Source: Erythrobacter sp. SDW2 (GTDB lineage: Bacteria; Pseudomonadota; Alphaproteobacteria; Sphingomonadales; Sphingomonadaceae). From it: 64,000 bases of DNA. Of the stretch, positions 1 to 10,863 are shown in pieces. The notes beneath the pieces are model-generated. The model saw nothing but the letters and a program-made list of their open reading frames with translations. It ran no database searches and was not told where the DNA came from. The DNA is taken from the NCBI RefSeq assembly GCF_021431965.1, contig NZ_CP090370.1, positions 868,001-932,000 on the forward strand. Direction: 5' to 3'. The first letter of the stretch is position 1, and each line of letters opens with the position of its first letter. The position numbers and the translations under genes were made by a program.

Positions 1-1061
1 AGCCGGGCTCGTCGTGGAAGCTGTTCGTCTATCTTGCCGCGCTGGAAGCAGGCTATACGCCCGAAGATACGGTCAAGGACGTGCCGGTGACGATCCAGGG
101 CTGGAGCCCGCGCAATTCGGGCGGCGGCTATTCCGGCGAAATGAGCCTGCGCAGTGCCTTCGCTTTCTCCAAGAACACTGTCGCGGCGCAACTGGGCAAT
201 GAAGTCGGCTTCGGCACGGTCTCCTCGATGGCCAAGCGGTTCGGCATCACGACGGAGATTTCGACTGTCCCGTCGATGGTGCTCGGATCGAACGAAGTCC
301 GGTTGCTCGACATGACCCGCGCCTTTGCGGCGATTTCGGCTTACGGCAATTCGGTCGAGCCCTATGGCATCGTCAAGGTCACCACCGCCGATGGCGAAGT
401 GATCTACCAGCACCAGAAGGCCCGCACGGTAAAGCTGGTGCCGGATTACGTGGCTGCGGGAATGGTCGACCTGCTGCAGGCGGCCGTCCAGACCGGGACC
501 GGTCGCGCAGCCCAGATCGGGCGTCCGGTCGCCGGCAAGACGGGAACCACCAGTTCCAACAAGGACGGTTATTTCGTCGGCTTCTCCAGCGGCATTACCA
601 CCGGCGTGTGGATGGGCCGCGATGACAGCAAGGCGGTCGGGGGCCTGCAAGGCGGGCGCGCCCCGGCCCAGGCGTTCGCCGCTTTCATGCGCTATGCCGT
701 CAAGGGGCGCCCGGTCGAGAATTTCAAGGTGGAGACCAACCTGCCCGAATGGCAGACCGAGCCCGACGACGAGTTCTACTTCGGCGACCCCGACGAGTAT
801 TACTACATCGACGAGCAGGGCAATCTGATCGAGCCGGGCCGTGTCGAAGGGCCACGCGGCGAAGGCTTGCCGCCCGAAAGCGAACTCGGGCCAGGGGAGG
901 CGAACCGCCAGCGGCGGCCTCCGCCGGAGCCGGCTACGGATGGTGCCCCGCAAGCCGCGAGCGACGATTTCCTCAACCGTGCGACCGGCGGCAACGAGCC
1001 GCAGCGCCAGCCGCCGCCGCAACCACGCCCTTCCCCGCCTCCGCCGCGCCAGCCGCAATAG
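1..1061 (+). CDS. mrcA: Penicillin-binding protein 1A, C-terminal transpeptidase part (5' partial)
   Basis: Class A penicillin-binding protein that cross-links peptidoglycan on the periplasmic face of the inner membrane. The window opens inside the gene. Read in frame from base 3, it begins at the catalytic SxxK motif (PGSSWK; Ser codon 9-11, Lys 18-20). The SxN motif (SKN, 168-176) and the KTGTT motif (537-551) follow, so the transpeptidase active site is complete while the glycosyltransferase domain lies upstream. After the catalytic domain comes an acidic Asp/Glu/Tyr-rich stretch and a Pro/Arg/Gln-rich tail of about 90 residues, probably disordered. A bidirectional terminator separates it from the convergent protease gene. 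The family is clear; the 1A subtype is inferred from the motif context and the Pro-rich tail. Confidence 0.93.
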   Translation, partial: PGSSWKLFVYLAALEAGYTPEDTVKDVPVTIQGWSPRNSGGGYSGEMSLRSAFAFSKNTVAAQLGNEVGFGTVSSMAKRFGITTEISTVPSMVLGSNEVRLLDMTRAFAAISAYGNSVEPYGIVKVTTADGEVIYQHQKARTVKLVPDYVAAGMVDLLQAAVQTGTGRAAQIGRPVAGKTGTTSSNKDGYFVGFSSGITTGVWMGRDDSKAVGGLQGGRAPAQAFAAFMRYAVKGRPVENFKVETNLPEWQTEPDDEFYFGDPDEYYYIDEQGNLIEPGRVEGPRGEGLPPESELGPGEANRQRRPPPEPATDGAPQAASDDFLNRATGGNEPQRQPPPQPRPSPPPPRQPQ

Positions 1062-1077
1062 GTCGCTACCCAGACGC

Positions 1078-1110
1078 AAAACCCCGCCGGATCGCTCCGG
1101 CGGGGTTTTC
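1078..1110. terminator. Bidirectional Rho-independent terminator between mrcA and degP
   Basis: A 9-bp GC-rich stem (ccccgccgg / ccggcgggg) with a 6-nt loop is flanked by four A on the left and four T on the right. It can therefore terminate transcription in both directions. It sits between two convergent genes, 17 bases after the PBP stop. Confidence 0.9.
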
Positions 1111-1131
1111 GTTGTCGGGTGATCCGCCGCG

Positions 1132-2670
1132 TTACTTCTGGATGCGGACCGCGCGGAAGAACGGCGGGGCGCCGCGGCGCTGGATGTTCAGCAGGATCGA
1201 ATCGCGCCCGGCTTTCTCGGCCTCGGCGATGATGGATTCGAGATCCTCGACACTGGCGACCGGCTTGTAGTTGGCACCCACGATGATGTCGCGGCGGCGA
1301 ATATCCTTCGCCGCAGCGTCGGAACTCGGATCGACCACGGCGATGGCGAGGCCCTTGACCGAAGAACCGACACCCAGCTGCCGGGCGATTTCGGCGGTCA
1401 CCGGCAACACGCCCAGGCCCAGCTTCTCGGCAATGCCTTCGCTGCCCTGTATGTCGGGCGTCGTCGGATTGTCCTGGCTCTCGTCATCGGAGAAGACCTG
1501 CGACTGGCGAATCTGGTCCTCGCTCGGACGCTTGCCGACTGTCACATTCAGGGTGCGGGTCGCACCTTCGCGGACGATCTGCACGGGGATGGTGGTGCCC
1601 GGCTCGATATTGGCGATCAGGAACGACAAGGTCTGGTCGGGCGTCACGTCCTTGCCGTCGATCTTGGTGACGATGTCGCCAGGCTTGATCCCGGCCCTGG
1701 CTGCCGCTTCGCCTTCCACCACGTTCTGGACGAATTCGCCGCGGTTCTTGGGCAGGCCCAGCGCGCTGGCGACGTCTTCCGTGACCGGCTGGATCGTCAC
1801 GCCGAGATACCCGCGTTCGATCGCCACGCCGCTGCGCAACTTGTCGACGATCGGGGCTGCAATATCGGCGGGGATGGCAAAACCGATCCCGACACTGCCG
1901 CCCGACGGCGAGTAGATGGCGTTGTTGATGCCGATGACATTGCCCTGCATGTCGAACAGCGGGCCGCCAGAATTGCCGCGGTTGATGCTGGCATCGGTCT
2001 GGATGTAGCGGTCATAGGCCCCGCCGCCGGTGTTGCGCAGCTGGGCCGAGACGATCCCGCTGGTCACGGTGCCGCCAAGGCCGAAGGGATTGCCGATGGC
2101 GATCACCCAGTCACCGACGCGGGCCTGGGCCGAATCGCCAAACTGTACGAACGGGAAAGGCTTCGTGCCGCTGATCTTGAGCACCGCCAGATCCGACTGG
2201 GCATCGGCCCCGACCAGTTCCGCTTCGTATTCGGTGCCGTCGGGCGTGGTGACGGTGATCGCTTCCACTGTCGCCCTGCCCTCGGGACTGATCACGTGAT
2301 TGTTGGTCACGACATAGCCGTCGGCCGAAATGATGAAGCCCGAACCGAGCGACTGCGCCTCACGCGTCTGCGGCGTCGACGGCTGGCCACGCTGCGAGAA
2401 CAGGCCCTCGAACGGCGTGCCGGCGAAGGGGTTGCGGGTGTCGACCTCGACACGCTGGCGCGTCGAGATGTTGACCACCGCCGGCTGCAATTGCTCGGTC
2501 AGGTCGGCAAAGCTTTCGGGAGCGCCGGGACGGGGGACCACGCCCACCATCGCCCGGTCGTCATTGACAGCCACTTGCGCACCGGCCGGTTGGCCGGTCA
2601 CCAGGGAAATCGTCGCGCCGCCCAGCAGCAGCGCAGTGCTCAGGCCATATGCGTATCGCACGGGTTTCAC
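1132..2670 (-). CDS. degP: Periplasmic serine endoprotease DegP/HtrA (Do family)
   Basis: ATP-independent periplasmic protease/chaperone that clears misfolded envelope proteins. The 512-aa product has an N-terminal signal sequence, a trypsin-like domain with triad His125 (TNNHV), Asp160 (SDLAVL) and Ser234 (GNSGGP), and two PDZ domains (about 275-370 and 405-510). Length and architecture fit the DegP/MucD family. The start at 2670 is GTG. A second in-frame GTG at 2661 is better placed behind the AGAAGG sequence, with about 8 nt spacing, and may be the true start. The gene follows hflKC on the same strand after a 144-bp gap, so an envelope-quality-control cluster is likely. Confidence 0.95.
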   Translation of the reverse strand: MKPVRYAYGLSTALLLGGATISLVTGQPAGAQVAVNDDRAMVGVVPRPGAPESFADLTEQLQPAVVNISTRQRVEVDTRNPFAGTPFEGLFSQRGQPSTPQTREAQSLGSGFIISADGYVVTNNHVISPEGRATVEAITVTTPDGTEYEAELVGADAQSDLAVLKISGTKPFPFVQFGDSAQARVGDWVIAIGNPFGLGGTVTSGIVSAQLRNTGGGAYDRYIQTDASINRGNSGGPLFDMQGNVIGINNAIYSPSGGSVGIGFAIPADIAAPIVDKLRSGVAIERGYLGVTIQPVTEDVASALGLPKNRGEFVQNVVEGEAAARAGIKPGDIVTKIDGKDVTPDQTLSFLIANIEPGTTIPVQIVREGATRTLNVTVGKRPSEDQIRQSQVFSDDESQDNPTTPDIQGSEGIAEKLGLGVLPVTAEIARQLGVGSSVKGLAIAVVDPSSDAAAKDIRRRDIIVGANYKPVASVEDLESIIAEAEKAGRDSILLNIQRRGAPPFFRAVRIQK

Positions 2671-2814
2671 CTTCTTTCGTTCCTCTTCAATTCACCTGCT
2701 GCAGTTACGCACCAGGCCGTCGTCCGGTTTCAGCCCCGTTTGCGGCATACACTCTTGTGCCGCTGAACGGGCGTTTAACGACAGCTGTAGTCGTGCCGCC
2801 CGAACGGGACGAAA

Positions 2815-3648
2815 CTACTGCCCGCGGAACTGCCGCAGGTATTCGTTGTCGGGCGACAGGATGATCGCGCTGTCGCCCGTTCCCTCGCCCTTGGCGAATG
2901 TCGCCTCATAGCTCTGCATGGCGCGGTAGAAGTCGTAGAACTGCGGGTCTTTGCCGAAGCTGTCGGCATAGATCTTGGCCGCCTGGGCATCGGCTTCCGC
3001 GCGGATCACGGTTGCGTCCTGAGCGCCCTCGGCCCGGATCGTCAGCGCTTCGCGCTGGCGGTCGGACCGCATGCGGTCAAACGCGGCCTGCAGCGGCTCG
3101 CCATCGGGCAGGTCGGTGCGCTTGATCTGGACGTCAATCACTTCCGCCCCGTATGCACGCGCCTGTCGGTCGAGGTTGGCCTTGACGGTAGCCAGTGCCG
3201 TACCGCGCTCGGCGGTCAGCATGGCCTGGAACGTCCGGCGGCCGAGTTCCTGCCGCAGCACGGAATTGAGGATCGGCTCAAGCGCTTCACGCACGCCCTC
3301 GGTGCTGCCCGCACGTTCCACCATGCGGATCGGATCGACGATGCGGAACCGGGCATAGGCGTTGACGACCAGGCGTTGCTGGTCGTTGGAGAGCACTTCC
3401 TCGTCCCTCATTTCGAGGTCGAGCACGCGCTTCTCGATCAGCTCGACCGACTGGATCAGCGGAACACGGAAGTAGAGCCCGGCATCAGTCTTGCCATTGG
3501 GCGTGTTGACCGTGCCGACCGGGCGACCGGTCTGGATCACGACGGCCTGCTGTTCTTCGGGCACCACGAAAGCGCTCATGAAAAAGCCTACCACCGCGAT
3601 GGCGACAGAGATGAAGACCAGCTTGTAGTTTTCCCACATGGTGTTCAT
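2815..3648 (-). CDS. hflC: HflC, SPFH-domain subunit of the FtsH-modulating HflKC complex
   Basis: Inner-membrane SPFH/band-7 protein which, with HflK, forms a cage around the FtsH protease and modulates its activity. The 277-aa product has one N-terminal transmembrane segment (about residues 10-28) followed by a periplasmic band-7 domain (VVIQTGRPVG onward) and a long helical region. It starts one base after the hflK stop, so the two are translationally coupled. A second ATG at codon 4 is an alternative start. Confidence 0.95.
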   Translation of the reverse strand: MNTMWENYKLVFISVAIAVVGFFMSAFVVPEEQQAVVIQTGRPVGTVNTPNGKTDAGLYFRVPLIQSVELIEKRVLDLEMRDEEVLSNDQQRLVVNAYARFRIVDPIRMVERAGSTEGVREALEPILNSVLRQELGRRTFQAMLTAERGTALATVKANLDRQARAYGAEVIDVQIKRTDLPDGEPLQAAFDRMRSDRQREALTIRAEGAQDATVIRAEADAQAAKIYADSFGKDPQFYDFYRAMQSYEATFAKGEGTGDSAIILSPDNEYLRQFRGQ

Positions 3649-3649
3649 G

Positions 3650-4813
3650 TCACTGCCTCCCCGTGACAGTGGTTGTCGGGGCCGGTTCCGGCTGGGAGCG
3701 TCGCTTGATCTCGGGCAGGGGCAGGTAAGGGGTCACCCCGCGCGTTTCGACGACGGTCTTGTCGGTGACGCTCAAGACGCGCTCCATGGTTTCGTAGTAA
3801 AGACGCTGCCGGGTCACTTCCGGGGCGAGCCGGTATTGTTCATAGACCTTGTCGAAAGCCTCCGCTTCACCGCGGGCGAGCGACAGCTGTTGCTGGGCAT
3901 AGCCGCGCGCCTGGTTGCGGGCGGCGTCGGCGTTCTGTTCGGCGACAGACACGTCCTTGAACGCGTCGTTGACGTCGGCCGGCGGGTCGGCCTTGGCAAT
4001 TTCCACCCCGAGCACGGCGATCCCGGCCCGGTAGCGGTCGAGCGACTGCTGCATCCGGCGCCTGACGGCTTGCTCGATCTCTGCCCTGCCTTCGCCGGAA
4101 AACGTCTGGTCGAGGGTCTTTTCCGCAACCGAGGCGCGCATGGAGGCTTCAGCCACTTCCTTGATCGTCTCTTCCGGCTCGACCAGAGAGAACTTGAAGC
4201 CGCGCAGGTCCTTGATGTTCCAGCGCACGACATACGTCAGGTCGACCAGGTTCTGGTCACCGGTCAGGATCAGCTTCTGCTGCTGGGGACCGCCAGGCAA
4301 ACGATCCTGCCTTACGCCCTGGACATCCTCGACGTCGACGGTTTGGATAGGGAACGGCAGGGTGAAATTGAGCCCAGGATTGAGGGTGCGCGAATAATCG
4401 CCCAGCGTCTTGACCACCGCCTGTTGCTTCGGGCCGATCTGGTGGACCGAGGTCAGGCCGAGACCGAGGATGACCAGCCCGCCCAGGACGACCGGGAACC
4501 AGCTCTTGCCACCGGGCCGCTGCGGCAGGCGGAAATTCGGGCCGCGCCCGCCACCGCCACCGCCGCTGCGCCGCGGGCCTTCGGGGCCGCGGTTCTTGAA
4601 GATATCCTCGATACTGGCCGATCGGCGCGGCTCGTCCCCGCCGGGCGGAAGCCACGGATTGCGCGGGCCGTTGGGCTTGCCGGGGCCGGAGTCGTCTCCG
4701 CCGCCATTGCCCCCGTCGCCGGATCCACCACCACCACTAACTTTGCCGCCCCACGGACTCTTGCCGGCCATCGCCGATGCGGTCCATGTGCGGAACCTGT
4801 CAAAACTCTCCAT
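3650..4813 (-). CDS. hflK: HflK, SPFH-domain partner of HflC
   Basis: Larger HflKC subunit. The 387-aa product has a Gly/Pro-rich disordered N-terminus (about residues 18-103) typical of HflK, one transmembrane helix (about 104-122), then a band-7 domain starting near the IGPKQQAVV stretch and a coiled-coil C-terminus rich in Gln/Ala. The first ATG (4813) has a moderate AGACAGG sequence upstream. An internal ATG at 4771, giving MAGKSPWGG, is the other plausible start. The gene is divergent from apbC across a 76-bp intergenic region. Confidence 0.94.
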   Translation of the reverse strand: MESFDRFRTWTASAMAGKSPWGGKVSGGGGSGDGGNGGGDDSGPGKPNGPRNPWLPPGGDEPRRSASIEDIFKNRGPEGPRRSGGGGGGRGPNFRLPQRPGGKSWFPVVLGGLVILGLGLTSVHQIGPKQQAVVKTLGDYSRTLNPGLNFTLPFPIQTVDVEDVQGVRQDRLPGGPQQQKLILTGDQNLVDLTYVVRWNIKDLRGFKFSLVEPEETIKEVAEASMRASVAEKTLDQTFSGEGRAEIEQAVRRRMQQSLDRYRAGIAVLGVEIAKADPPADVNDAFKDVSVAEQNADAARNQARGYAQQQLSLARGEAEAFDKVYEQYRLAPEVTRQRLYYETMERVLSVTDKTVVETRGVTPYLPLPEIKRRSQPEPAPTTTVTGRQ

Positions 4814-4889
4814 GCCTGTCTGTATAGGTGTCCCTCACCAGAAAAACAGGGGTGGCAGGCGCAAAATTGCTGCTAGGGAGCCGCGCCAT

Positions 4890-5857
<968 letters not shown>

Positions 5858-5858
<1 letters not shown>

Positions 5859-8146
5859 TGGTCCTGCTTAGCCGGCGCGGAGTGCTCGCCGGGGCGGCGG
5901 TCGGTGGCGGGCTGCTGGTGGCCTGGGCGCTGTGGCCGCGCAACTATCGCACCGGGCTGGAGCCGGGCGAGAACGAGGCCGGGTTCGATGCCTGGCTCAA
6001 GATCGCGCCTGACGGGATTGTCACGGTCGCACTGCCGCAGCTGGAGATGGGACAGGGTGTCTCGACGATTCTTCCGCAAGTGGTGGCGACCGAACTCGGG
6101 GCCGACTGGCGGCAGGTCGCGGTGCAGCCGGTCGCGCCGAGCGGGGCCTATACCAACGTGCCGCTGGCGGCGAAATGGGGCCGGTTGTGGTTGCCGTCCT
6201 TGACGCCCGGCTTCGTCGAGACCCGGCCGGAGGACCTGGTGGTACGCCGCTGGGCCGAGGCCAACCGCTTCATGGCAACCGCCGAGGGCACGTCGCTGGC
6301 GGCGTTCGAGCAGCCTTGCCGCGAGGCAGCGGCGGCCGCGCGCAGCATGTTGGCACAGATCGCGGCGGATCGCTGGGGCGTGTCGTGGGAAGAATGCGAC
6401 GCGGCTGCCGGGTTCATCGTCCACGGCAACAAGCGGCTGCGGTTTGGCGCGCTGGCGCAGGAAGCCGCAGAGCTCGACCCGCCTGATCCTGCACCGCTGC
6501 GGGTCGATGCGGCGGCGGAACAGCCGGTCGAAGGACAGAATGACGTGTCGACTTCGCTGCCGCGGCTCGACCTGCCGTCCAAGGTCGACGGTTCGCACCT
6601 GTTTGCTGGCGATGTGCGCTTGCCCGGCATGCTCTACGCCGCGATCCGTCATGGCGCGGTCAACCAGTCGCTGCTGGGCAGTTTCGATGCCGAGGATGCG
6701 CGCAAGATCCCGGGCTATGTCGGGGCGGTCAAGGGCAAGCGCTGGCTGGCGGCGGTGGCGGAGAACTGGTGGGCGGCCGAGCGCGCGCTCGACGCCATGA
6801 ACCCGCGTTTCTCGACCGTCGAACGGATCGACAGCGCCGAGATCGAAGCGCGCATGTCCGAAGCGCGCGAGAGTGCCAGCAGCTATCGCATCGCCCAGCG
6901 CGGCGAGGGTGCCGACAATATGGGCACGCCCGACCTGACGCTGCATTACGATATATTGCCGGCGTTGCACCTGCCGCTCGAAACCGCCAGCGCTACCGCC
7001 TGGCTGCGCGATGGGCGGCTGGAGCTGTGGCTGGCGAGCCAGGCACCGGAGAAAGCGCGCGCCGCAGTGGCGGCAGCGGTCGGCCTTTCGACCGAGGATG
7101 TGATCCTTTATCCCATGCCCGCCGGCGGCAGCTTCGATGCCCGCCTGGAGCATGCCCACGCCATCGAGGCTGCGCTGATCGCGCGCGAGACGGGCAAGCC
7201 CGTGCAATTGGTATGGTCGCGCTGGCAGGACGCGCTGGCGAGCTATCCCCGCGCTCCGGTCGCGGCCAAGGTCAGCGCCCGGCTGGCCGAGGACGGGACC
7301 ATCGGCATCCTGCGTACAAGGCTCATCACCCCGTCGTGGGGCCGCGAGTTCGGTGCACGATTGTTCGACAACCGCACCAGCTGGGCTGCCATCGACGATA
7401 GCGAAGGCAAGTCGGATCCAATGGTCGGCGAAGGGGCAATGCCGCCCTATGCCATCCCCGACGTGGTGGTGGATCATGTCCCCTTCCGCACCGGGCTCCC
7501 CGCAGGCAAGATGCGCGGGCAGGCGCATGGCTACACCGCCTTCATCATCGAAAGCTTCATCGACGAGGTGGCGCATCGCCACGACCGCGAACCGCTGTCC
7601 TACCGGATCGGGCTGCTAGGCGAGGATGTGCGGTTGGTCGAATGCTTGCAGCGCGCCGCGCGGCTGGCCGAGTGGGGCGGAGGCGAAAGTGGCGCGGGGC
7701 AGGGGCTCGCCTGCCACCGCATGGGAGAAGGTGAGGAAGCGGGCCAGGGCGGGGGACGTATCGCCTGTGTCGCCACTGCCAAGCAGGAGGAAGGCGGCGT
7801 CCGGGTGACAGGCTTCAGCGTGGCGGTCGACATCGGCCGGATCGTCAATCTCGACATCGCCCGCCAGCAGATCGAGGGCGGGCTGGTTTACGGGACCGGC
7901 CTCGCACTGGGGTCGACCACGGCGTGGGAGCGTGGGCTACCGGTCAATGCCCGGCTCGGCAGCATGGGCTTGCCAGTGCTGGCCGACAGCCCCGCAATCG
8001 AGATCGACTTCATCGCCAGCGACGCCCCGCCGTTCGATCCCGGCGAGCTGGGGGTTGCCGTGGCTGCTCCGGCCATCGCCAATGCGCTGTTTTCCGCGAC
8101 CGGATTGCGCCTGCGCCAGCTACCGCTCTTGTCGGGCGGACTTTAG
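5858..8146 (+). CDS. Xanthine dehydrogenase-family molybdopterin-binding subunit (IorB-like), Tat-exported, no adjacent Fe-S subunit
   Basis: Large catalytic subunit of a molybdo-hydroxylase of the isoquinoline 1-oxidoreductase/aldehyde dehydrogenase type. The 762-aa product starts with a twin-arginine signal (SRRGVLAG, then a hydrophobic run), so export with cofactor bound is likely. Family motifs include EMGQG near residue 64, KVDG near 240, MRGQAHGY near 553, and a C-terminal GELG whose Glu matches the expected catalytic residue. The usual 2Fe-2S partner gene is not adjacent; instead it overlaps apbC upstream. It is a diverged paralogue of the subunit at 25390-27642. The substrate cannot be told. 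Confidence 0.88.
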
Positions 8147-8187
8147 TTCCGCTTGACGCGGGCTGCGCATTCGGGTTGGCGGCCCGC

Positions 8188-9222
8188 ATGACCTGGCAAG
8201 CCCAATCGCTCCCTACCGACCACAAACCCGTCAAGAGCGGGCGGATCGGCGTGTTGCTGGTCAATCTCGGTACCCCCGACGCGCCCGATGTCGCCTCGGT
8301 GAAGCGCTATCTGCTCGAATTCCTGTCCGACCGGCGCGTGGTGGAGATCCCGCCGATCGCCTGGCAGCCGATCCTGCGCGGAATCATTCTCAACACAAGG
8401 CCCAAGCGCAGCGCCGAGGCCTATCGCAAGGTCTGGACCGAGGAAGGCTCGCCGCTGGCCGTGATTACCCGCAAGCAGGCCGAAGGCTTGCAGGAGCGGC
8501 TGGGTGGTGCCGTTCATGTCGACTGGGCCATGCGCTATGGTCAGCCGTCGATCCCCGATCGGCTGAAGACGATGGCCGAGGCCGGATGTGACCGGATTCT
8601 GTTCGCCCCGCTCTATCCGCAATACTCGGGCGCCACCACTGGAACGGCGGTCGACAAAGCGGCAGACACGCTCAAGGAAATGCGCTGGCAGCCCGCGCTG
8701 CGTATCCTGCCGGCCTATCACGACCGTGCCGGCTATCTCGACGCGCTGGAGGCCGACACGCTGCGCCAGCTAGAAGCGCTCGATTACGTTCCCGAGGTGC
8801 TGCTCTTGAGCTTCCACGGCATGCCGCTGCGCACGCTGGAACTGGGCGATCCCTATCACTGCCAGTGCCGCAAGACCTCGCGCCTGCTGGCTGAACGGCT
8901 GGCGCGTCACGAGAAGTGGGCCGGCCTGCGTGTCGTCACCACCTTCCAGAGCCGTTTCGGTCGCGCCCAATGGCTTGAACCCGCGACCGATGACACGATC
9001 ATGGCCGAGGCCAAGGCCGGGACGAAGCAGATGGCGGTGGCCATGCCTGGCTTTTCCGCCGACTGCCTCGAAACGCTGGAAGAGATCGCCATGGAAGGCC
9101 GCGACGAATTCGTCGAAGCAGGCGGCGAGCGCTATGCCGCGCTGTCCTGCCTCAACGACAGCGACGCCGGGATGAGCATGCTGGAGGCGCTGGTACGGCA
9201 GGAATTGTCAGGCTGGCTTTAA
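8188..9222 (+). CDS. hemH: Ferrochelatase
   Basis: Inserts Fe2+ into protoporphyrin IX, the last step of protoheme synthesis. The 344-aa product carries the conserved N-terminal VNLGTPDAP segment, the catalytic His210 in LSFHGMP, a CQCRKTS stretch, and the FQSRFG...WLEP motif with the following acidic ECLETLEE-type segment (Glu295). Length is typical for a bacterial enzyme. The ATG at 8188 was chosen because it opens the conserved domain directly and upstream sequence in frame looks non-coding. A heme-thiolate P450 gene follows within 40 bp. Confidence 0.96.
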   Translation: MTWQAQSLPTDHKPVKSGRIGVLLVNLGTPDAPDVASVKRYLLEFLSDRRVVEIPPIAWQPILRGIILNTRPKRSAEAYRKVWTEEGSPLAVITRKQAEGLQERLGGAVHVDWAMRYGQPSIPDRLKTMAEAGCDRILFAPLYPQYSGATTGTAVDKAADTLKEMRWQPALRILPAYHDRAGYLDALEADTLRQLEALDYVPEVLLLSFHGMPLRTLELGDPYHCQCRKTSRLLAERLARHEKWAGLRVVTTFQSRFGRAQWLEPATDDTIMAEAKAGTKQMAVAMPGFSADCLETLEEIAMEGRDEFVEAGGERYAALSCLNDSDAGMSMLEALVRQELSGWL

Positions 9223-9260
9223 CCGCGAATTGGTAGTGATTTGCTACTGACATTGGTGTA

Positions 9261-10655
9261 ATGAGCCGCGCCATGGCTACCCTCGCAGCAGAAACCGCCC
9301 CCGCCCCGATCCACTGGACCGAAGGCAATCCCACTGCCGCCGACCTCGCCCATATTCCGGGTGACGGCGGCTGGCCGCTGGTCGGCAACACCTTCCGTAT
9401 GCTGGCCGATCCGCATGCCTTCGCCCGGCGGATGTATCAGACCCACGGCAAGGTCTACAAGAACCGCGCCTTCGGCGGCTGGCAGGTGGCGATGATCGGG
9501 GCCGAAGCGAACGAGCTGATGCTGTTCGACCGGAACAAAATCTTCTCCAGCGAGCAGGGCTGGGGGCCGATCCTCGACCAGCTGTTCCCGCGCGGACTGA
9601 TGCTGCTCGATTTCGACCATCACCGGGCCGACCGGCGCGCCCTGTCGATCGCTTTTAAGCCCGAACCGATGCGGCACTATGCCGGCTCGCTCAACCGCGG
9701 CATTGCACAGCGGATGACCGAATGGGGGGAAGGTCCGCTACAATTCTATCCCGCGATCAAGCAGCTGACGCTCGACCTTGCTGCGGACAGCTTCCTCGGC
9801 CTACCGTTCGGACCGGAAGCGGACGCGATCAACAAGGCGTTCGTCGACATGGTCCAGGCCTCGGTCGCGCCGATCCGCAAGCCGCTGCCCTTCACCGCGA
9901 TGAAGCGCGGGGTCGATGGCCGCAAGTTCCTGGTCGATTACTTCACCAGGGAGACGCACCGGATTCGCACCGAAGGCGGCGGGCAGGACATGTTCAGCCA
10001 GTTCGCCACCGCCGAATACGAAGACGGCAGCCAGATGCCGGTCGACGAAGTGGTCGATCACATGAATTTCCTGATGATGGCGGCGCATGACACCATCACC
10101 TCCAGCGCCACTTCGCTCGTCTATCTGCTGGCGAAGAACCCCGAATGGCAGGAAAAGCTGCGGCAGGAACTGACGGCGATTACCGGCGGCGAAGGCAAGG
10201 AACTGGCCTACGACCAGCTCGGCGAGCCCGAGCTGACCGAAATGGCCTTCAAGGAAGCGCTGCGGCACATCCCGCCGGTCCCGTCGATGCCGCGCCGCGC
10301 GCTCAAGGCCTTCGAATATGCCGGCTATGAAATCCCGGCCGGGGTGGGCGTGGGGATCAACATCCACATGGTCCACCATATGGAGGAATATTGGGACAGC
10401 CCCTACGACTTCGACCCGCTGCGTTTCACCGCGGACAAGGTGAAGGCGCGGCACAAATACGCCTGGGTCCCCTTCGGCGGCGGCGCGCACATGTGCCTTG
10501 GGCTGCACTTCGCCTATATGCAGATCAAGATCCTGATGGCGCATATGCTGACCCGTTACCGGATCGAAGTGGCCGACGGCTATGATCCAGCGTGGCAGGC
10601 CTGGCCGATCCCCAAGCCGAAGGACGGCTTGAAGATCTCGCTGAAGAAAATCTAG
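9261..10655 (+). CDS. Cytochrome P450
   Basis: Soluble heme-thiolate monooxygenase. The 464-aa product has the I-helix oxygen-binding motif AAHDT (274-278), the K-helix ExxR (Glu332-Arg335), and the heme loop FGGGAHMCLG with axial Cys412. His in place of the common Arg in that loop, and the overall pattern, recall the CYP51/CYP26/CYP120 side of the superfamily; that placement is only an impression. No membrane anchor or redox partner is seen nearby. A second ATG at 9273 is an alternative start. The stop codon overlaps the stop of the convergent SDHAF4 gene. The substrate is unknown. Confidence 0.93.
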   Translation: MSRAMATLAAETAPAPIHWTEGNPTAADLAHIPGDGGWPLVGNTFRMLADPHAFARRMYQTHGKVYKNRAFGGWQVAMIGAEANELMLFDRNKIFSSEQGWGPILDQLFPRGLMLLDFDHHRADRRALSIAFKPEPMRHYAGSLNRGIAQRMTEWGEGPLQFYPAIKQLTLDLAADSFLGLPFGPEADAINKAFVDMVQASVAPIRKPLPFTAMKRGVDGRKFLVDYFTRETHRIRTEGGGQDMFSQFATAEYEDGSQMPVDEVVDHMNFLMMAAHDTITSSATSLVYLLAKNPEWQEKLRQELTAITGGEGKELAYDQLGEPELTEMAFKEALRHIPPVPSMPRRALKAFEYAGYEIPAGVGVGINIHMVHHMEEYWDSPYDFDPLRFTADKVKARHKYAWVPFGGGAHMCLGLHFAYMQIKILMAHMLTRYRIEVADGYDPAWQAWPIPKPKDGLKISLKKI

Positions 10656-10807
10656 AAATCGATCGCGATGCCGTCCTTGACCCAGTCGCCGTAACGGGTC
10701 GGGCTGAGCTCCTCTTCTGCCTTGACCTTCTCCGGCTTGGGCGCAGGTTCGTCGGTCCAGTGGGCCGGTTTCTTGAAGTCCTTCGGGCGTTGGGTGGCAC
10801 GTTTCAT
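10652..10807 (-). CDS. DUF1674 / SDHAF4-like succinate dehydrogenase assembly factor, 51 aa
   Basis: Very small protein ending in the DUF1674 signature PTRYGDWVKDGIAIDF, preceded by a Lys/Pro/Glu-rich leader (51 residues in all). Mitochondrial SDHAF4 shares this C-terminus and binds the flavinylated Sdh1 subunit to help complex II assembly; the same role here is inferred from homology. It is convergent with the P450 gene, and the two stop codons share the palindrome CTAG. No strong Shine-Dalgarno sequence is visible, so the exact start is uncertain, but the conserved C-terminus makes it a real gene. Confidence 0.85.
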   Translation of the reverse strand: MKRATQRPKDFKKPAHWTDEPAPKPEKVKAEEELSPTRYGDWVKDGIAIDF

Positions 10808-10863
10808 GGTGCAGGGATGCGCGCACTGGCGCTCGGTTGCAATACCGACTAACCGCCGCCCGC

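Noticed and set aside
2671-2814. EcfG-type promoter for degP
   Set aside because: The best candidate on the minus strand is GAAAC-N17-CGTA, with mismatches in both boxes; too weak to call.
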